A DNA stretch of 64,000 bases from Bacteroidales bacterium (GCA_016281435.1 JAEEIQ010000067.1:1-64000); one strand, 5' to 3'. Counted from the first letter of the stretch, positions 1 through 7,926 are shown. A program made the numbers and translations. The notes: generated from the letters alone by a model not told the origin.

Positions 1-22
1 ACAAGGTTGTGTTTCTCATCAT
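1..22 (-). CDS. 5' end of an unidentified gene running off the left edge
   Basis: Reading leftward on the minus strand, two consecutive ATG codons (22-20 and 19-17) open a frame beginning M-M-R-N-T-T-L that leaves the window. A purine-rich GGGGG lies a few bases upstream, and the start is only 12 bases after the stop of the small ORF at 35-190, so the two are probably co-transcribed. In Bacteroidota small ORFs of that kind often precede fimbrillin-like or surface lipoprotein genes, but nothing in seven codons identifies this product. Confidence 0.3.
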
Positions 23-34
23 TTTACCCCCGTT

Positions 35-190
35 TTAATCGTCAGAACCAATCATGCCCCAGTTGCCGCCATAAGAATAATCACTGCGGTTCCCGGTTTG
101 CTGAGGGTCCCCGCTTGCACATATTACATTCCCCTGCGCCACTGTCACCACAGTGCATTCAGGAAGGGTATAAGCCCATTTTTCTTTCAT
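35..190 (-). CDS. small hypothetical protein (51 aa)
   Basis: A 51-codon frame starts at the ATG at 190-188 and ends with TAA at 37-35. The product has a short charged N-terminus (MKEKW), a central hydrophobic/cysteine stretch (ECTVVTVAQGNVICASG) and a Gly/Asn/Tyr/Asp-rich tail. From memory this layout (Pro-Glu, then a Val/Ile-rich strand, then [IL]C-A-S-G) resembles the tiny proteins found next to fimbrillin-type lipoprotein genes in Bacteroidales; no function is established for them. A -7-like element with one mismatch (TATACTTG, 218-211) lies 20 bases upstream. There is no signal peptide. Real gene status is likely but not certain. Confidence 0.5.
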   Translation of the reverse strand: MKEKWAYTLPECTVVTVAQGNVICASGDPQQTGNRSDYSYGGNWGMIGSDD

Positions 191-210
191 AGCAATACTA
201 ATTAACCCCA

Positions 211-218
211 CAAGTATA
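211..218 (-). promoter_or_regulatory. candidate promoter -7 element, small ORF
   Basis: TATACTTG on the minus strand differs by one base from the Bacteroidota -7 consensus TAnnTTTG and lies 20 bases before the start of the 51-aa ORF. No clear -33 TTG at the right distance. Confidence 0.3.
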
Positions 219-245
219 GCAAAAAATTTTGAGGCTGACCAAAAA

Positions 246-271
246 GATTCTTCACTACGTTCAGAATGACA
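246..271. repeat. REP-like dispersed-repeat candidate
   Basis: The stretch begins GATTCTTCACTACG and ends TTCAGAATGACA. It is partly palindromic and matches, from memory, a short dispersed repeat that appears in intergenic DNA of many bacterial genomes, giving spurious peptides such as VILNVVKNL on the minus strand. Only one copy lies in this window, so repeat status cannot be shown here. The rest of 191-462 has no convincing gene. Confidence 0.4.
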
Positions 272-398
272 GTAAATGTAAATTCCAATTTATCGGTCTC
301 CCGGTTCTTCAGCCGGGGAGAAAAAAGTGACCAAAAGGTGACCAAATTTGGGGGAGACAAAAAACAAGACTTTGTAAAGTGCCTGAAAATGAATCTCG

Positions 399-443
399 GA
401 GGCCGAAGGCCGACCCAGGGGGTCTGGGGGATTAGGCCCCCAG
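399..443. repeat. GC-rich hairpin in intergenic DNA
   Basis: A perfect 7-bp stem CTGGGGG (424-430) / CCCCCAG (437-443) with loop ATTAGG is preceded by GAGGCCGAAGGCC, itself a short palindrome. No T-tract follows, so it is not a canonical terminator. It looks like a repeated intergenic element, but the copy number cannot be seen from one window. Confidence 0.4.
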
Positions 444-462
444 TAGTCGAAGACAAGGCATG

Positions 463-492
463 AAAAAAGACAGCGTCGAAGCTGTCTTTTTT
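463..492. terminator. bidirectional Rho-independent terminator
   Basis: Six A, then GACAGC (469-474), loop GTCGAA, GCTGTC (481-486), then six T. The symmetric A/T tails let it act in both directions. On the minus strand it lies 2 bases after the tRNA-Leu gene and would end that transcript. Confidence 0.8.
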
Positions 493-494
493 CG

Positions 495-579
495 TGCCTC
501 GGGCGGGACTCGAACCCGCACGGCCGTTTCGGGCCAAGGGATTTTAAGTCCCTCGTGTCTACCTTTTCACCACCAAGGC
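495..579 (-). tRNA. tRNA-Leu (anticodon TAA)
   Basis: The reverse complement folds as an 85-base class II tRNA. The acceptor stem pairs GCCTTGG (579-573) with CCGAGGC (502-496), with discriminator A at 495. The anticodon loop is CTTAAAA between GGGA and TCCC arms, giving anticodon TAA for leucine UUA codons. A long variable arm GGCCCGAAACGGCC and a T-arm with GGTTCGAGTCC follow. CCA is not encoded, so it must be added after transcription. It is followed at once by the terminator at 463-492. Confidence 0.95.
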
Positions 580-588
580 TTATTGCAG

Positions 589-620
589 TTGCAAAGATAG
601 GATGAAAAAACTTAACTTTG
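589..620 (+). promoter_or_regulatory. promoter of the HAD phosphatase gene
   Basis: A -33 TTG (589-591) and a perfect -7 element TAACTTTG (613-620) are separated by 21 bases. The predicted start point near 625 lies downstream of the ATG at 602, which rules out that upstream start and supports the ATG at 641. Confidence 0.7.
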
Positions 621-640
621 CAGCGCTAAAAAGAAAAACA

Positions 641-1255
641 ATGGTTAAAGCGGTCGTTTTCGACATGGGAGGGGTGCTCCTCCTTCTGGACATCAACAAG
701 TGCATCAGGGCCTTCAAGGAAAAGGCCGGCTTCGAAGATATAGAGGACTACCTCAACGTATATCACCAGAAAGGTTTCGTGGGCGAGCTGGAAGCCGGAA
801 ACATCACGGCGGACGAGTTCGTCGCGGAGTGCCTCAGGCACAGCCGGCCCGGCACGACTGCCCAGACGGTACTTGACTGCTTCGAAGAGTTCCTCGTTGG
901 CCTCAACGACGGAATGCTGGACTTCATACGCGAAATAGCGCCCGACTACGACCTCTATATCCTCAGCAACAACAATCCCCTGTCGTGCGCCTGCTTCACC
1001 AAGATGATGGAAAATGCGGGACTCCCCTTCGACAAGTACTTCAAGAAGTGCTTCTTCTCCTTCCAGCTGCATCAGCTCAAGCCCTTCCCGGAAATCTACC
1101 GCACGACAATAGACGGGATCGGCCTGCCCCCTGAGGAAATCCTCTTCATCGACGACGCCCCGGCCAACATCGCCGCGGCCGAAAACGCCGGTATACGCAC
1201 CATCCTCTACAAACAAGGGATGGACATCCGCAAGGCGTTCGCGGAGAAACTCTAG
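641..1255 (+). CDS. HAD-superfamily hydrolase, YihX-like sugar-phosphate phosphatase
   Basis: This 204-residue cytoplasmic protein has the haloacid dehalogenase motifs in order: motif I VFDMGGVL near residues 6-13 with nucleophile D8, motif II ILSNNN near 110, a lysine in LKPFPEIY near 146, and motif III FIDDAPANIAAAENAGI near 170. The D-x-G form of motif I, LSNNN and the IDDAPANI block match the YihX subgroup, whose E. coli member removes phosphate from alpha-D-glucose 1-phosphate; the substrate here is not proven. The start at 641 is chosen because the promoter covers the alternative ATG at 602. It converges on rodA, and the two TAG stops overlap within one CTAG (1252-1255). Confidence 0.85.
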   Translation: MVKAVVFDMGGVLLLLDINKCIRAFKEKAGFEDIEDYLNVYHQKGFVGELEAGNITADEFVAECLRHSRPGTTAQTVLDCFEEFLVGLNDGMLDFIREIAPDYDLYILSNNNPLSCACFTKMMENAGLPFDKYFKKCFFSFQLHQLKPFPEIYRTTIDGIGLPPEEILFIDDAPANIAAAENAGIRTILYKQGMDIRKAFAEKL

Positions 1256-2547
1256 AAATACTTCTTCTCCTGCTTGTTCAGGGCTAGGAAAATAAAAATC
1301 AGGATCGTAAAGGCCCACAGGGACGAGCCGCCGTACGACAGCAGCGGCAGCGGTATCCCGATGACCGGCATCAGTCCGATGGTCATCCCTATGTTTATGA
1401 ACAAGTGCATGAAGATGCATGCGGCCACGCAGTAGCCGTAAATGCGGGTGAAGGCCTCCCGGCTCTTTTCGGCGTCCTTGATTATCCGGAAAATCATGTA
1501 TGCGTACAGCAGGATCACGATGGCGCAGCCGATGAATCCCCACTCTTCGCCGACGGTGCAGAAGATGAAATCGGTGCTTTGCTCCGGGACAAAGCCGTAG
1601 GTGGTCTGCGTGCCCCGCAGGTAGCCCTTCCCGGCGAAGCCTCCGGAGCCTATGGCTATCATGGACTGGGTGACGTTGTACCCGACTCCGGCGGGATCCT
1701 CCTTAAGTCCGAGCAGCACCTCGATCCTCTTGCGCTGATGGTCCTGGAGGACATTGTTGAAGACGAACTGGGTGGAGAAGATCATGATCGCTCCGGCGGC
1801 CAGTCCGGCCAGGGACAGGAACCATGTCTGGCGCCTGGCCGCGAGGGACCTGCCGGCCGAGCTGCGGAACACGTAAAAGAACACACCCACGGCGATGAGC
1901 AGCACCAGCAGGGCCACCCAGACCGGGGCCACCAGCGAAAGGATGAACAGGACCACGGCCATTCCGACCACGAACAACACCCATCCGGAAAGCCCCTCCC
2001 TGTACAGGACGAAAAGGAATCCAATGTACACGAGGGCCGAACCCGTCTCGCTCTCGGCCACTATAACCAGCATCGGGATGCCTATGACCAGGGCCACGGT
2101 CAGGAAGTCCCGCAGCCGGGACATCTTGAAGCCCTGGCGGCTCATCAGGGCCGCCAGCAGAAGCGATGTCGAAATTTTCGACACTTCCGCCGGCTGGAAA
2201 CGTATGGGGCCGAAGGCGAACCAGGAACGGGAGCCCTTCACTTCCACGCCAAGGAAAATCACGGCTACGAGCAGCCCCAGCACCAGTATGTATGTCGGCA
2301 GCGAGATGACCTCCCACAACTTCGGATTGACCGCGAAAAGGATCAGGGCCCCCAGGGTGAGCGCGGTTATGATCCACACGACCTGCTTCCCGCTCCGGGA
2401 AGACCAGGCGAAGAAAGGTTCCGGATCGGCTGAGTGGATGGAGGCATAGATGTTGGCCAATCCGATCAGGACCAGCAACAGGTAGCAGATGACCAGTTTC
2501 CAGTCGATCATCTGCCCGAGACCCCTGTCTATGCTTCTTCCTCTCAT
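1252..2547 (-). CDS. rodA: rod shape-determining peptidoglycan glycosyltransferase RodA
   Basis: A 431-residue SEDS-family polytopic membrane protein, the last gene of the mre operon. RodA polymerises lipid II into glycan strands in the elongasome together with PBP2. Many hydrophobic segments are visible from IDWKLVICYLLLVLIGLANIYA near the N-terminus to LLSYGGSSLWAFTILIFIFLA near the C-terminus. The motif PLLSYGGSS and the loop VEVKGSRSWFAFGPIRFQPAEVSKI near residues 100-125 are characteristic of FtsW/RodA, and the pairing with mrdA makes it RodA. The ATG at 2547 overlaps the mrdA stop as ATGA, supporting coupled translation and this start over the internal M at 2511. Confidence 0.95.
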   Translation of the reverse strand: MRGRSIDRGLGQMIDWKLVICYLLLVLIGLANIYASIHSADPEPFFAWSSRSGKQVVWIITALTLGALILFAVNPKLWEVISLPTYILVLGLLVAVIFLGVEVKGSRSWFAFGPIRFQPAEVSKISTSLLLAALMSRQGFKMSRLRDFLTVALVIGIPMLVIVAESETGSALVYIGFLFVLYREGLSGWVLFVVGMAVVLFILSLVAPVWVALLVLLIAVGVFFYVFRSSAGRSLAARRQTWFLSLAGLAAGAIMIFSTQFVFNNVLQDHQRKRIEVLLGLKEDPAGVGYNVTQSMIAIGSGGFAGKGYLRGTQTTYGFVPEQSTDFIFCTVGEEWGFIGCAIVILLYAYMIFRIIKDAEKSREAFTRIYGYCVAACIFMHLFINIGMTIGLMPVIGIPLPLLSYGGSSLWAFTILIFIFLALNKQEKKYF

Positions 2548-4373
2548 TTTATCAGGACTGTTTCTTTCATGCGTTTCTCTACCGGCAGCCGTTCGGGCCG
2601 TATGGTTCCGGTAAGGTAGCGTTCAATCATCAGCGAGGCTATGGGGCAGGCCCACGTGGCCCCGAATCCGGCGTTTTCGAGATAGGCCGCGACGGCTATC
2701 TTCGGGTTGTCCTTGGGCGCGAAGCAGATGAACACGGAATTGTCCTTTCCGTGCGGGTTCTGGGCAGTGCCGGTCTTGCCGCACACGTCGAGCCCCGGAA
2801 TGGCGGCCCCGAACGCCGTTCCGCCGGCTTTCCCGCCCCCGTTGACGGCCATCCACATCCCCTGGACCGCCTTGGCGAAATATGAAGTATCCACCATGGT
2901 ATAGTTCCTCTCGTGGTACTTGGGGTCTATCTGCACGTTCTCGGAGTCTTTCACGAGATGCGGGATGTAGTAATAGCCGCGGTTGGCCATCGTGGCGGCC
3001 AGGTTGGCGATCTGCAGGGGCGTGACCCCGATTTCACCCTGGCCGATGGAAAGCGAGATGATGGTCTGGAACTTCCACGCTCCCTTGCCGTAGACGCGGT
3101 TGTAGTATTTTGAAGTCGGGATGTTCCCCCCGAGTTCGGAAGGGAAATCGCTGCCGAGCTTATGGCCGAAGCCGAAACTCAGAACGTATTCCCGCCACTT
3201 GTCGAATGCCTCCTGCGTGGAACCGTAGGCCGGATTGTCCAGCACGTTGCGGAACACGTAGCAGAAATAGCCGTTGCAGGACGTTGCAATGGCATCCAGC
3301 AGCGGCAGGGGGGAAGCGTGGCCGTGGCAGCCGAGCTTGTGTCCTTTGCCGTAAGGGAAGCCGTGGCTGCACGGATACTCGTAGGAAGGCTTCAGGACCC
3401 CTTCCTGCAGGCCTATGAGCCCGTTCACGAGCTTGAAGACGGAGCCGGGGGGATAGGAAGCCTGGACCGTGCGGTTGAACATGGGCTTGTTCGGGTCGCG
3501 TACTATGTCTCCGTACCAGCGGCCTATGTCCGCGAGCTTGTCCACGTCGATTCCGGGGCTCGAGACCATGGCGAGTATCTCCCCTGAAGAGGGCTCGATG
3601 GCGATGACGCTGCCCCTCTTGCCGGCCATCAGTTCCTGTCCGTACTGCTGCAGGCCCGCGTCTATGGTCGTGACTATGTCCTTCCCGGGCACGGCATCCA
3701 CGTCGGCCTCGCCGTCCTTGTATGATGTCTGGATGCGGTTCCTGGAATCCCTCAGGAGTATGTGGTAGCCCTTTTCGCCCCGCAGTTCGGCCTCCCGCGC
3801 GGCTTCTAGCCCTGTCTTGCCGGCGTAGTCGCCGCTCTTGTACTCGTCCGGATGCTTCTTGAGGTAATTGGCATCAACCTCCGAGACGTATCCGAGAAGG
3901 TTGCCGCCGGCATTGACTGGATAGTCGCGTATGCTGCGGACCTTGCCCGTGAATCCGGGAAAGCGGTACTGGACCTCTGCGAAGCGCATGTAATTCTCGA
4001 CGCTGACCTGCTTGAGGAAGGTCTGGCTGCGGAAACCGATGCGGGTGCGGTTCCTGCGGTAATAATCCATCCTCTCGCGGACGAAATCCGCCTCCACCCC
4101 GAGGGCCGCGGCCAGGGCCAGGGTGTCGAATGGTCCGACCTCGCGCGGCGTCACGAGGACGTCGTAGCAGACCTTGTTCCCGACCAGCACGTCCCCGTTG
4201 CGGTCATAGATCACGCCTCTCGGAGGATATACGACGTCATATACCATCGAGTTGTTGAGGGCGTTGACCTTGTACTTGCTGTTGATTATCTGGATATAGA
4301 AAATCTTCCCGAGAAGCAGCGACGCGGCCACTCCCAGCCCTATCAGCAGCTTGTTGGTCCGGTTTATTTCCAT
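2544..4373 (-). CDS. mrdA: penicillin-binding protein 2 (elongasome transpeptidase)
   Basis: A 609-residue class B PBP that cross-links peptidoglycan during cell elongation with RodA. It has one N-terminal membrane anchor (LLIGLGVAASLLLGKIFYIQII, residues 9-30), the PBP dimerisation domain with PPRGVIYDRNG near 50, and a transpeptidase domain with S311-V-F-K314, S365-C-N367 and K533-T-G535. The start at 4373 gives a normal N-terminus; the open frame runs 126 bases further upstream but only through mreD sequence in another frame. It overlaps mreD by 10 bases and rodA by 4 (ATGA), as expected for a coupled elongasome operon. Confidence 0.95.
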   Translation of the reverse strand: MEINRTNKLLIGLGVAASLLLGKIFYIQIINSKYKVNALNNSMVYDVVYPPRGVIYDRNGDVLVGNKVCYDVLVTPREVGPFDTLALAAALGVEADFVRERMDYYRRNRTRIGFRSQTFLKQVSVENYMRFAEVQYRFPGFTGKVRSIRDYPVNAGGNLLGYVSEVDANYLKKHPDEYKSGDYAGKTGLEAAREAELRGEKGYHILLRDSRNRIQTSYKDGEADVDAVPGKDIVTTIDAGLQQYGQELMAGKRGSVIAIEPSSGEILAMVSSPGIDVDKLADIGRWYGDIVRDPNKPMFNRTVQASYPPGSVFKLVNGLIGLQEGVLKPSYEYPCSHGFPYGKGHKLGCHGHASPLPLLDAIATSCNGYFCYVFRNVLDNPAYGSTQEAFDKWREYVLSFGFGHKLGSDFPSELGGNIPTSKYYNRVYGKGAWKFQTIISLSIGQGEIGVTPLQIANLAATMANRGYYYIPHLVKDSENVQIDPKYHERNYTMVDTSYFAKAVQGMWMAVNGGGKAGGTAFGAAIPGLDVCGKTGTAQNPHGKDNSVFICFAPKDNPKIAVAAYLENAGFGATWACPIASLMIERYLTGTIRPERLPVEKRMKETVLIK

Positions 4374-4885
4374 ATCGAACCTTCTTCCGGGGACAGGAAG
4401 TCGACTAGCAGCACGGAGACCAGGGTCCCGGCTGCCAGGGACAGGAAATAGCGCCCGGAGTTGAACCAGAACGGGCGAGTGAAGGAACCGTCCGCCCATA
4501 GGTAGATTAGCAGGAACAGGGCTGTGGCGGTGAGTATCGCCAGGGTCATCTTGGGGACGCCCTGCCTGCGTATGGATATGTCCTCACCCCTCGAGAAAAC
4601 TTCTCCGCCGAAGACTATCCTTATAATCAGGTTGCGCAGCAGGGCAACCGGGAGCAGCGCCGCCGTGCAGAGGCCTGGAACTCCCTGCGACAGCAGGTCC
4701 ACGGCCATGCCGGTGACGAAGGCGATGAGGAGCGCCGCCGTGGTGTTGTACCGTATCGGGATGCACAGGACCATCATGGGCAGGAACCACAGGGTCAGCA
4801 GCTGCGTCAGGTGCAGGCTGTTGCAGAGTATGATCTGCACGGCGGCAAGCAGCAGGTAATATTCCCAGAAACGGAATGATCTCAT
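4364..4885 (-). CDS. mreD: rod shape-determining protein MreD
   Basis: A 173-residue small integral membrane protein with about five hydrophobic segments, starting MRSFRFWEYYLLLAAVQIILC and ending near LAAGTLVSVLLVDFLSPEEG. Sequence conservation in MreD is low, so the call rests on size, hydrophobicity and position between mreC and mrdA. The open frame extends much further upstream, but the ATG at 4885 overlaps the mreC stop as ATGA and gives the expected length. Confidence 0.9.
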   Translation of the reverse strand: MRSFRFWEYYLLLAAVQIILCNSLHLTQLLTLWFLPMMVLCIPIRYNTTAALLIAFVTGMAVDLLSQGVPGLCTAALLPVALLRNLIIRIVFGGEVFSRGEDISIRRQGVPKMTLAILTATALFLLIYLWADGSFTRPFWFNSGRYFLSLAAGTLVSVLLVDFLSPEEGSIWK

Positions 4886-5712
4886 TTGTCGCCTCCTTTT
4901 TCGTTGCTGATCCGCTCTATGTCGTCCATGCCTTCGTTCCGCACTATCGTCACGAAGCGCAGGGTTGAAAAGTCCTGGAACAGGCGGACTTTCACCCGCC
5001 CTGTCGAACCGTGCATCATGCTGACCTTGCCCGCGGCCCCCAAGGGTATGCCGGCAGGGAAGATGGAGGAAAAGCCGCTGGTCCACACGGTGTCTCCCGG
5101 AGCGACCTGGTGGTGCAGGGGGATGTCGTCGAGGAAGGCTCCGTCGGAGTGCAGGCCGTCCCATTTGAGCGGCGCCACGACGCCTTCACGGCCGAGCCGT
5201 GCGCTGACCTGGGCGTCAGCGTTGAGGAGGGTCAGGCCGTATGAATAATGCTTGTCGACTGCGTCTATGATCCCGACAACTCCCCTTTCGGAGATGATTC
5301 CCGACATGGGAGTCACCCCGTCCTCGGATCCCTTGTTCAGTACGATATAGTTGTGCTGGGAATTGCGGCTCATCTTCACGATGGTCGCCGGGATGTAGGT
5401 GAACCCGTCCCCGTCCGCAGGAGTCCTTGCGGCCGCTTCCTGCTGGGCGGCTGCGTTCCGGTAGGCCCTTACTTCTTCCTCGAGTTCGAAGATATGCCTT
5501 GCGAGGAGTTCGTTCTGGCTTTTCAGGGAAAAATAGTTGCGTACGCTCTCGCCGCTGCGCCACAGGGCGCTCTTCGCCCTGTATGAAAAGCGTTTCGCCC
5601 AGATGTTCTGCAGGCCGGAGGACCGGGACAGCACGGACAGTGCAGCGATCTCCAGTATCAGGAAAACCGCTGCACTGACCAGTCCGTGATAGTTCTTCCG
5701 GTTGCGGGGCAT
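4882..5712 (-). CDS. mreC: rod shape-determining protein MreC
   Basis: A 276-residue bitopic membrane protein: one transmembrane segment (GLVSAAVFLILEIAALSVL, residues 10-28), a coiled-coil region near 60-95 (LKSQNELLARHIFELEEEV), then a periplasmic beta-barrel domain with NKGSEDGV and GIISERGVVGIID near 140-165, typical of MreC. It links cytoplasmic MreB to the periplasmic synthetic enzymes. It starts one base after the mreB stop and its own stop overlaps mreD. Confidence 0.93.
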   Translation of the reverse strand: MPRNRKNYHGLVSAAVFLILEIAALSVLSRSSGLQNIWAKRFSYRAKSALWRSGESVRNYFSLKSQNELLARHIFELEEEVRAYRNAAAQQEAAARTPADGDGFTYIPATIVKMSRNSQHNYIVLNKGSEDGVTPMSGIISERGVVGIIDAVDKHYSYGLTLLNADAQVSARLGREGVVAPLKWDGLHSDGAFLDDIPLHHQVAPGDTVWTSGFSSIFPAGIPLGAAGKVSMMHGSTGRVKVRLFQDFSTLRFVTIVRNEGMDDIERISNEKGGDK

Positions 5713-5713
5713 C

Positions 5714-6736
5714 CTAACGCATCAGGAAAGAGTATTGGTCCGTATTCTTGAGAGCGTCGCAGGTGCCGCGTCCGACTGCATGAAGGGGATCGTCCGCAAC
5801 GTGGAACTGAATGTTGACCTTGTCCGTAAGGCGTTTGTCGAGACCCCTCAGCAGCGCGCCGCCTCCTGAAAGGAAGATACCCTTGTCCACGATGTCCGAG
5901 TACAGCTCCGGAGGAGTCTGCTCGAGGACATGCAGGATTGAAGTCTCGATCTTGGCGATGGACTTGTCGAGGCAGTGGGCTATCTCCTGATAGGTTATCG
6001 TGGCCTCCACGGGATGCGCGGTCATGAGGTTCGGTCCGCGCACGACGAAGGGTTCGGGCTCCTCGTCCAGTTCCTGGATCACGGCGCCGACGGCTATCTT
6101 GATCTTTTCCGCCGTGATTTCGCCGACCTTGATGTTGTGCTGCTGGCGCAGGTAGTACTGGATGTCGGATGTGAACACGTCACCCGCGGTCCGGATGCTG
6201 TCCTGGACCACGAGGCCGCCGAGGGAGATGACGGCGATCTCAGTGGTTCCGCCGCCTATGTCCACGACCATGTTGCCCTGCGGGGCTTCTACGTCCAGCC
6301 CTATTCCGAGGGCCGCCGCCATGGGTTCATAGATGAGGAAGACGTCCCGTCCGCCGGCGTGCTCGGAAGAGTCGCGGACAGCCCTGATCTCCACTTCCGT
6401 ACTTCCGGAAGGAATGCCCACCACCACCTTGAGGTTCGGGGTGAACAGGCTGCGGTGCTTTCCGAGGACCTGCTTGATGAAGCCGCGGATCATCATTTCG
6501 GCGGCGTTGAAGTCCGCGATGACTCCGTCCTTCAGGGGCCTGATGGTCCGTATGCCGGGGTTTACTTTCTCGTGCATCAGCTTGGCCTTCTGTCCGAGGG
6601 CCAGGCACTTGCCGTTATTGTTGTCGATGGCGACTATGCTCGGCTCGTCCAGCACTATCTGACCGTTCTGGTAGATGACGGTGTTGGCCGTTCCGAGGTC
6701 AATCGCGAGTTCCTGATTCAGAAATGAAAATGCCAT
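5714..6736 (-). CDS. mreB: rod shape-determining actin homologue MreB
   Basis: A 340-residue actin-fold ATPase that forms membrane-associated filaments directing lateral wall synthesis. The phosphate-1 motif LAIDLGTANT is at residues 10-19 and the phosphate-2 motif DIGGGTTEIAVISLGG lies near 158; SGGGALLRGLDKRL near 290 is the adenosine motif. It is the first gene of the mreBCD-mrdA-rodA operon. The ATG lies only 4 bases after a perfect -7 element, so the transcript may be leaderless. The length is normal. Confidence 0.97.
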   Translation of the reverse strand: MAFSFLNQELAIDLGTANTVIYQNGQIVLDEPSIVAIDNNNGKCLALGQKAKLMHEKVNPGIRTIRPLKDGVIADFNAAEMMIRGFIKQVLGKHRSLFTPNLKVVVGIPSGSTEVEIRAVRDSSEHAGGRDVFLIYEPMAAALGIGLDVEAPQGNMVVDIGGGTTEIAVISLGGLVVQDSIRTAGDVFTSDIQYYLRQQHNIKVGEITAEKIKIAVGAVIQELDEEPEPFVVRGPNLMTAHPVEATITYQEIAHCLDKSIAKIETSILHVLEQTPPELYSDIVDKGIFLSGGGALLRGLDKRLTDKVNIQFHVADDPLHAVGRGTCDALKNTDQYSFLMR

Positions 6737-6740
6737 AACG

Positions 6741-6748
6741 CAAATGTA
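6741..6748 (-). promoter_or_regulatory. mre operon promoter (-7 element)
   Basis: TACATTTG on the minus strand matches TAnnTTTG exactly. The mreB ATG (6736-6734) begins 4 bases after it, so the predicted transcription start falls at or next to the start codon. It is divergent from and close to the ispD promoter. Confidence 0.65.
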
Positions 6749-6761
6749 GGCAAAAATTCAC

Positions 6762-6769
6762 TATTTTTG
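6762..6769 (+). promoter_or_regulatory. ispD promoter (-7 element)
   Basis: TATTTTTG matches TAnnTTTG. The GTG start of ispD at 6774 is 4 bases downstream, predicting a leaderless transcript. No good -33 TTG is visible at 17-23 bases upstream. Confidence 0.6.
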
Positions 6770-6773
6770 GAGT

Positions 6774-7445
6774 GTGGAAAGAAAAATTTACTGCATAATC
6801 ACGGCCGGCGGCAAGGGAGTCCGCATGGGCGGCTCCGTACCGAAACAATTCCTCCTGCTGGACGGGGTTCCCGTACTGCAGCGGACCATCTCACGCATCG
6901 TGGAGGCGGTGCCCGGCGTACACGTGATCGTGACCCTTCCTCCCGGGTTCCTGCCCCGCTGGAAAGATCTCTGCAGTGAATACGGGTTCGACTGTCCGCA
7001 CCAGGTCGCGGAGGGGGGGATAGAGAGGTTCTTCTCCGTCAGGAACGCCCTTGAAAAGGTGCCGGACGGGGCCACGGTGATGATTCACGACGGAGTGCGC
7101 CCCTTTGTCAGCGATGCCCTGGTGAACAGGCTGCTGGACGCTGCGGCAGAGCATCCAGCAGTGATTCCGGCCACGAAGGTGACGGACACCCTGCGCTCCT
7201 CCGTCCCCGGAGTCCCGGCTCCTGAAAGGTCGTCCGTGCTTGCCGTCCAGACCCCGCAGGTCTTCCGTTCCGAGGAGATCAAGAAAGCCTATTCCAGGGC
7301 TTACAAACCGTCGTTCACGGATGACGCGTCCGTGGCTGAAGAAAACGGAATACCTGTCACCTGCGTCGAAGGTGACAGGTATAATCTGAAAATCACCACT
7401 CCGGAAGACCTCGCCGTGGCGTCGGCACTTCTCAGAATCCGGTGA
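6774..7445 (+). CDS. ispD: 2-C-methyl-D-erythritol 4-phosphate cytidylyltransferase
   Basis: A 223-residue enzyme of the MEP isoprenoid pathway that joins MEP and CTP to CDP-methylerythritol. The N-terminal nucleotide-binding motif ITAGGKGVRMGG (residues 8-19), VMIHDGVRPFV near 103, AVQTPQVF near 157, and TDDASVAE near 181 are the diagnostic IspD blocks. The GTG at 6774 is needed to keep the ITAGGKG motif; the first ATG (6824) would remove it. Its 3' end overlaps the convergent Lrp-family gene by 14 bases. No ispF lies beside it. Confidence 0.93.
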   Translation: MERKIYCIITAGGKGVRMGGSVPKQFLLLDGVPVLQRTISRIVEAVPGVHVIVTLPPGFLPRWKDLCSEYGFDCPHQVAEGGIERFFSVRNALEKVPDGATVMIHDGVRPFVSDALVNRLLDAAAEHPAVIPATKVTDTLRSSVPGVPAPERSSVLAVQTPQVFRSEEIKKAYSRAYKPSFTDDASVAEENGIPVTCVEGDRYNLKITTPEDLAVASALLRIR

Positions 7446-7926
7446 CTAATCCCGTGTTCTTGAAATCTTTTACCCAGACCTGACGCTCGAAAGATTCGTC
7501 GAGCGAGATCATCGTGTCCGTCGTCTGCACGTAGGGGATGTGCTGGATGGTGTTGAGGATGACGTTCATCAGGTGGTTGTTGTCGAAGCAGTAGACCTTC
7601 AGCAGCAGGGCGCAGCGTCCTGTGACGAAGTGGCACTCGACGACTTCCGGCACGTGCTTCAGCGCCGTGATGACTTCCGGGTATTTGTTGTCTTCGGTAA
7701 GGGTCACGTTGATGAAGGCGCAGACGTTCAGGCCGAGGGCTTCGGGCTTCACGAGGAGACGGGAACCGGTTATGACCCCGGCGGTCTCGAGTTTCTTTAC
7801 TCTCTGGTGGATGGCGGCGCCGGACACTCCGCATTCCCTGGCAATCTCGAGGAAGGGCATGCGGGCGTTTTTCACGAGAAATGACAGGATCTTCCTGTCG
7901 ATTTCGTCGATGTGGTAAGTAGTCAT
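7432..7926 (-). CDS. Lrp/AsnC family transcriptional regulator
   Basis: A 164-residue DNA-binding regulator. The N-terminal winged helix-turn-helix begins YHIDEIDRKILSFLVKNARMPFLEIARECGVSGAAIHQRVKKLETAGVI in form (residues 4-52, the usual Lrp pattern of D-x-x-I-L then A-x-x-x-G-V-S). The C-terminal RAM/AsnC ligand domain spans about 65-150 with VVECHFVTGRCALLLKVYC. Such proteins sense amino acids or related metabolites; the effector cannot be read from sequence. The gene starts 3 bases after the topA stop, so it is probably co-transcribed with topA. Confidence 0.9.
   Translation of the reverse strand: MTTYHIDEIDRKILSFLVKNARMPFLEIARECGVSGAAIHQRVKKLETAGVITGSRLLVKPEALGLNVCAFINVTLTEDNKYPEVITALKHVPEVVECHFVTGRCALLLKVYCFDNNHLMNVILNTIQHIPYVQTTDTMISLDESFERQVWVKDFKNTGLVTGF

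Noticed and set aside
602..640. Upstream ATG start for the HAD gene
   Set aside because: The -7 promoter element (613-620) lies downstream of it, so the transcript would not include it.
5975..6727. A 250-codon plus-strand frame opposite mreB
   Set aside because: Antisense to a highly conserved gene; no independent support.
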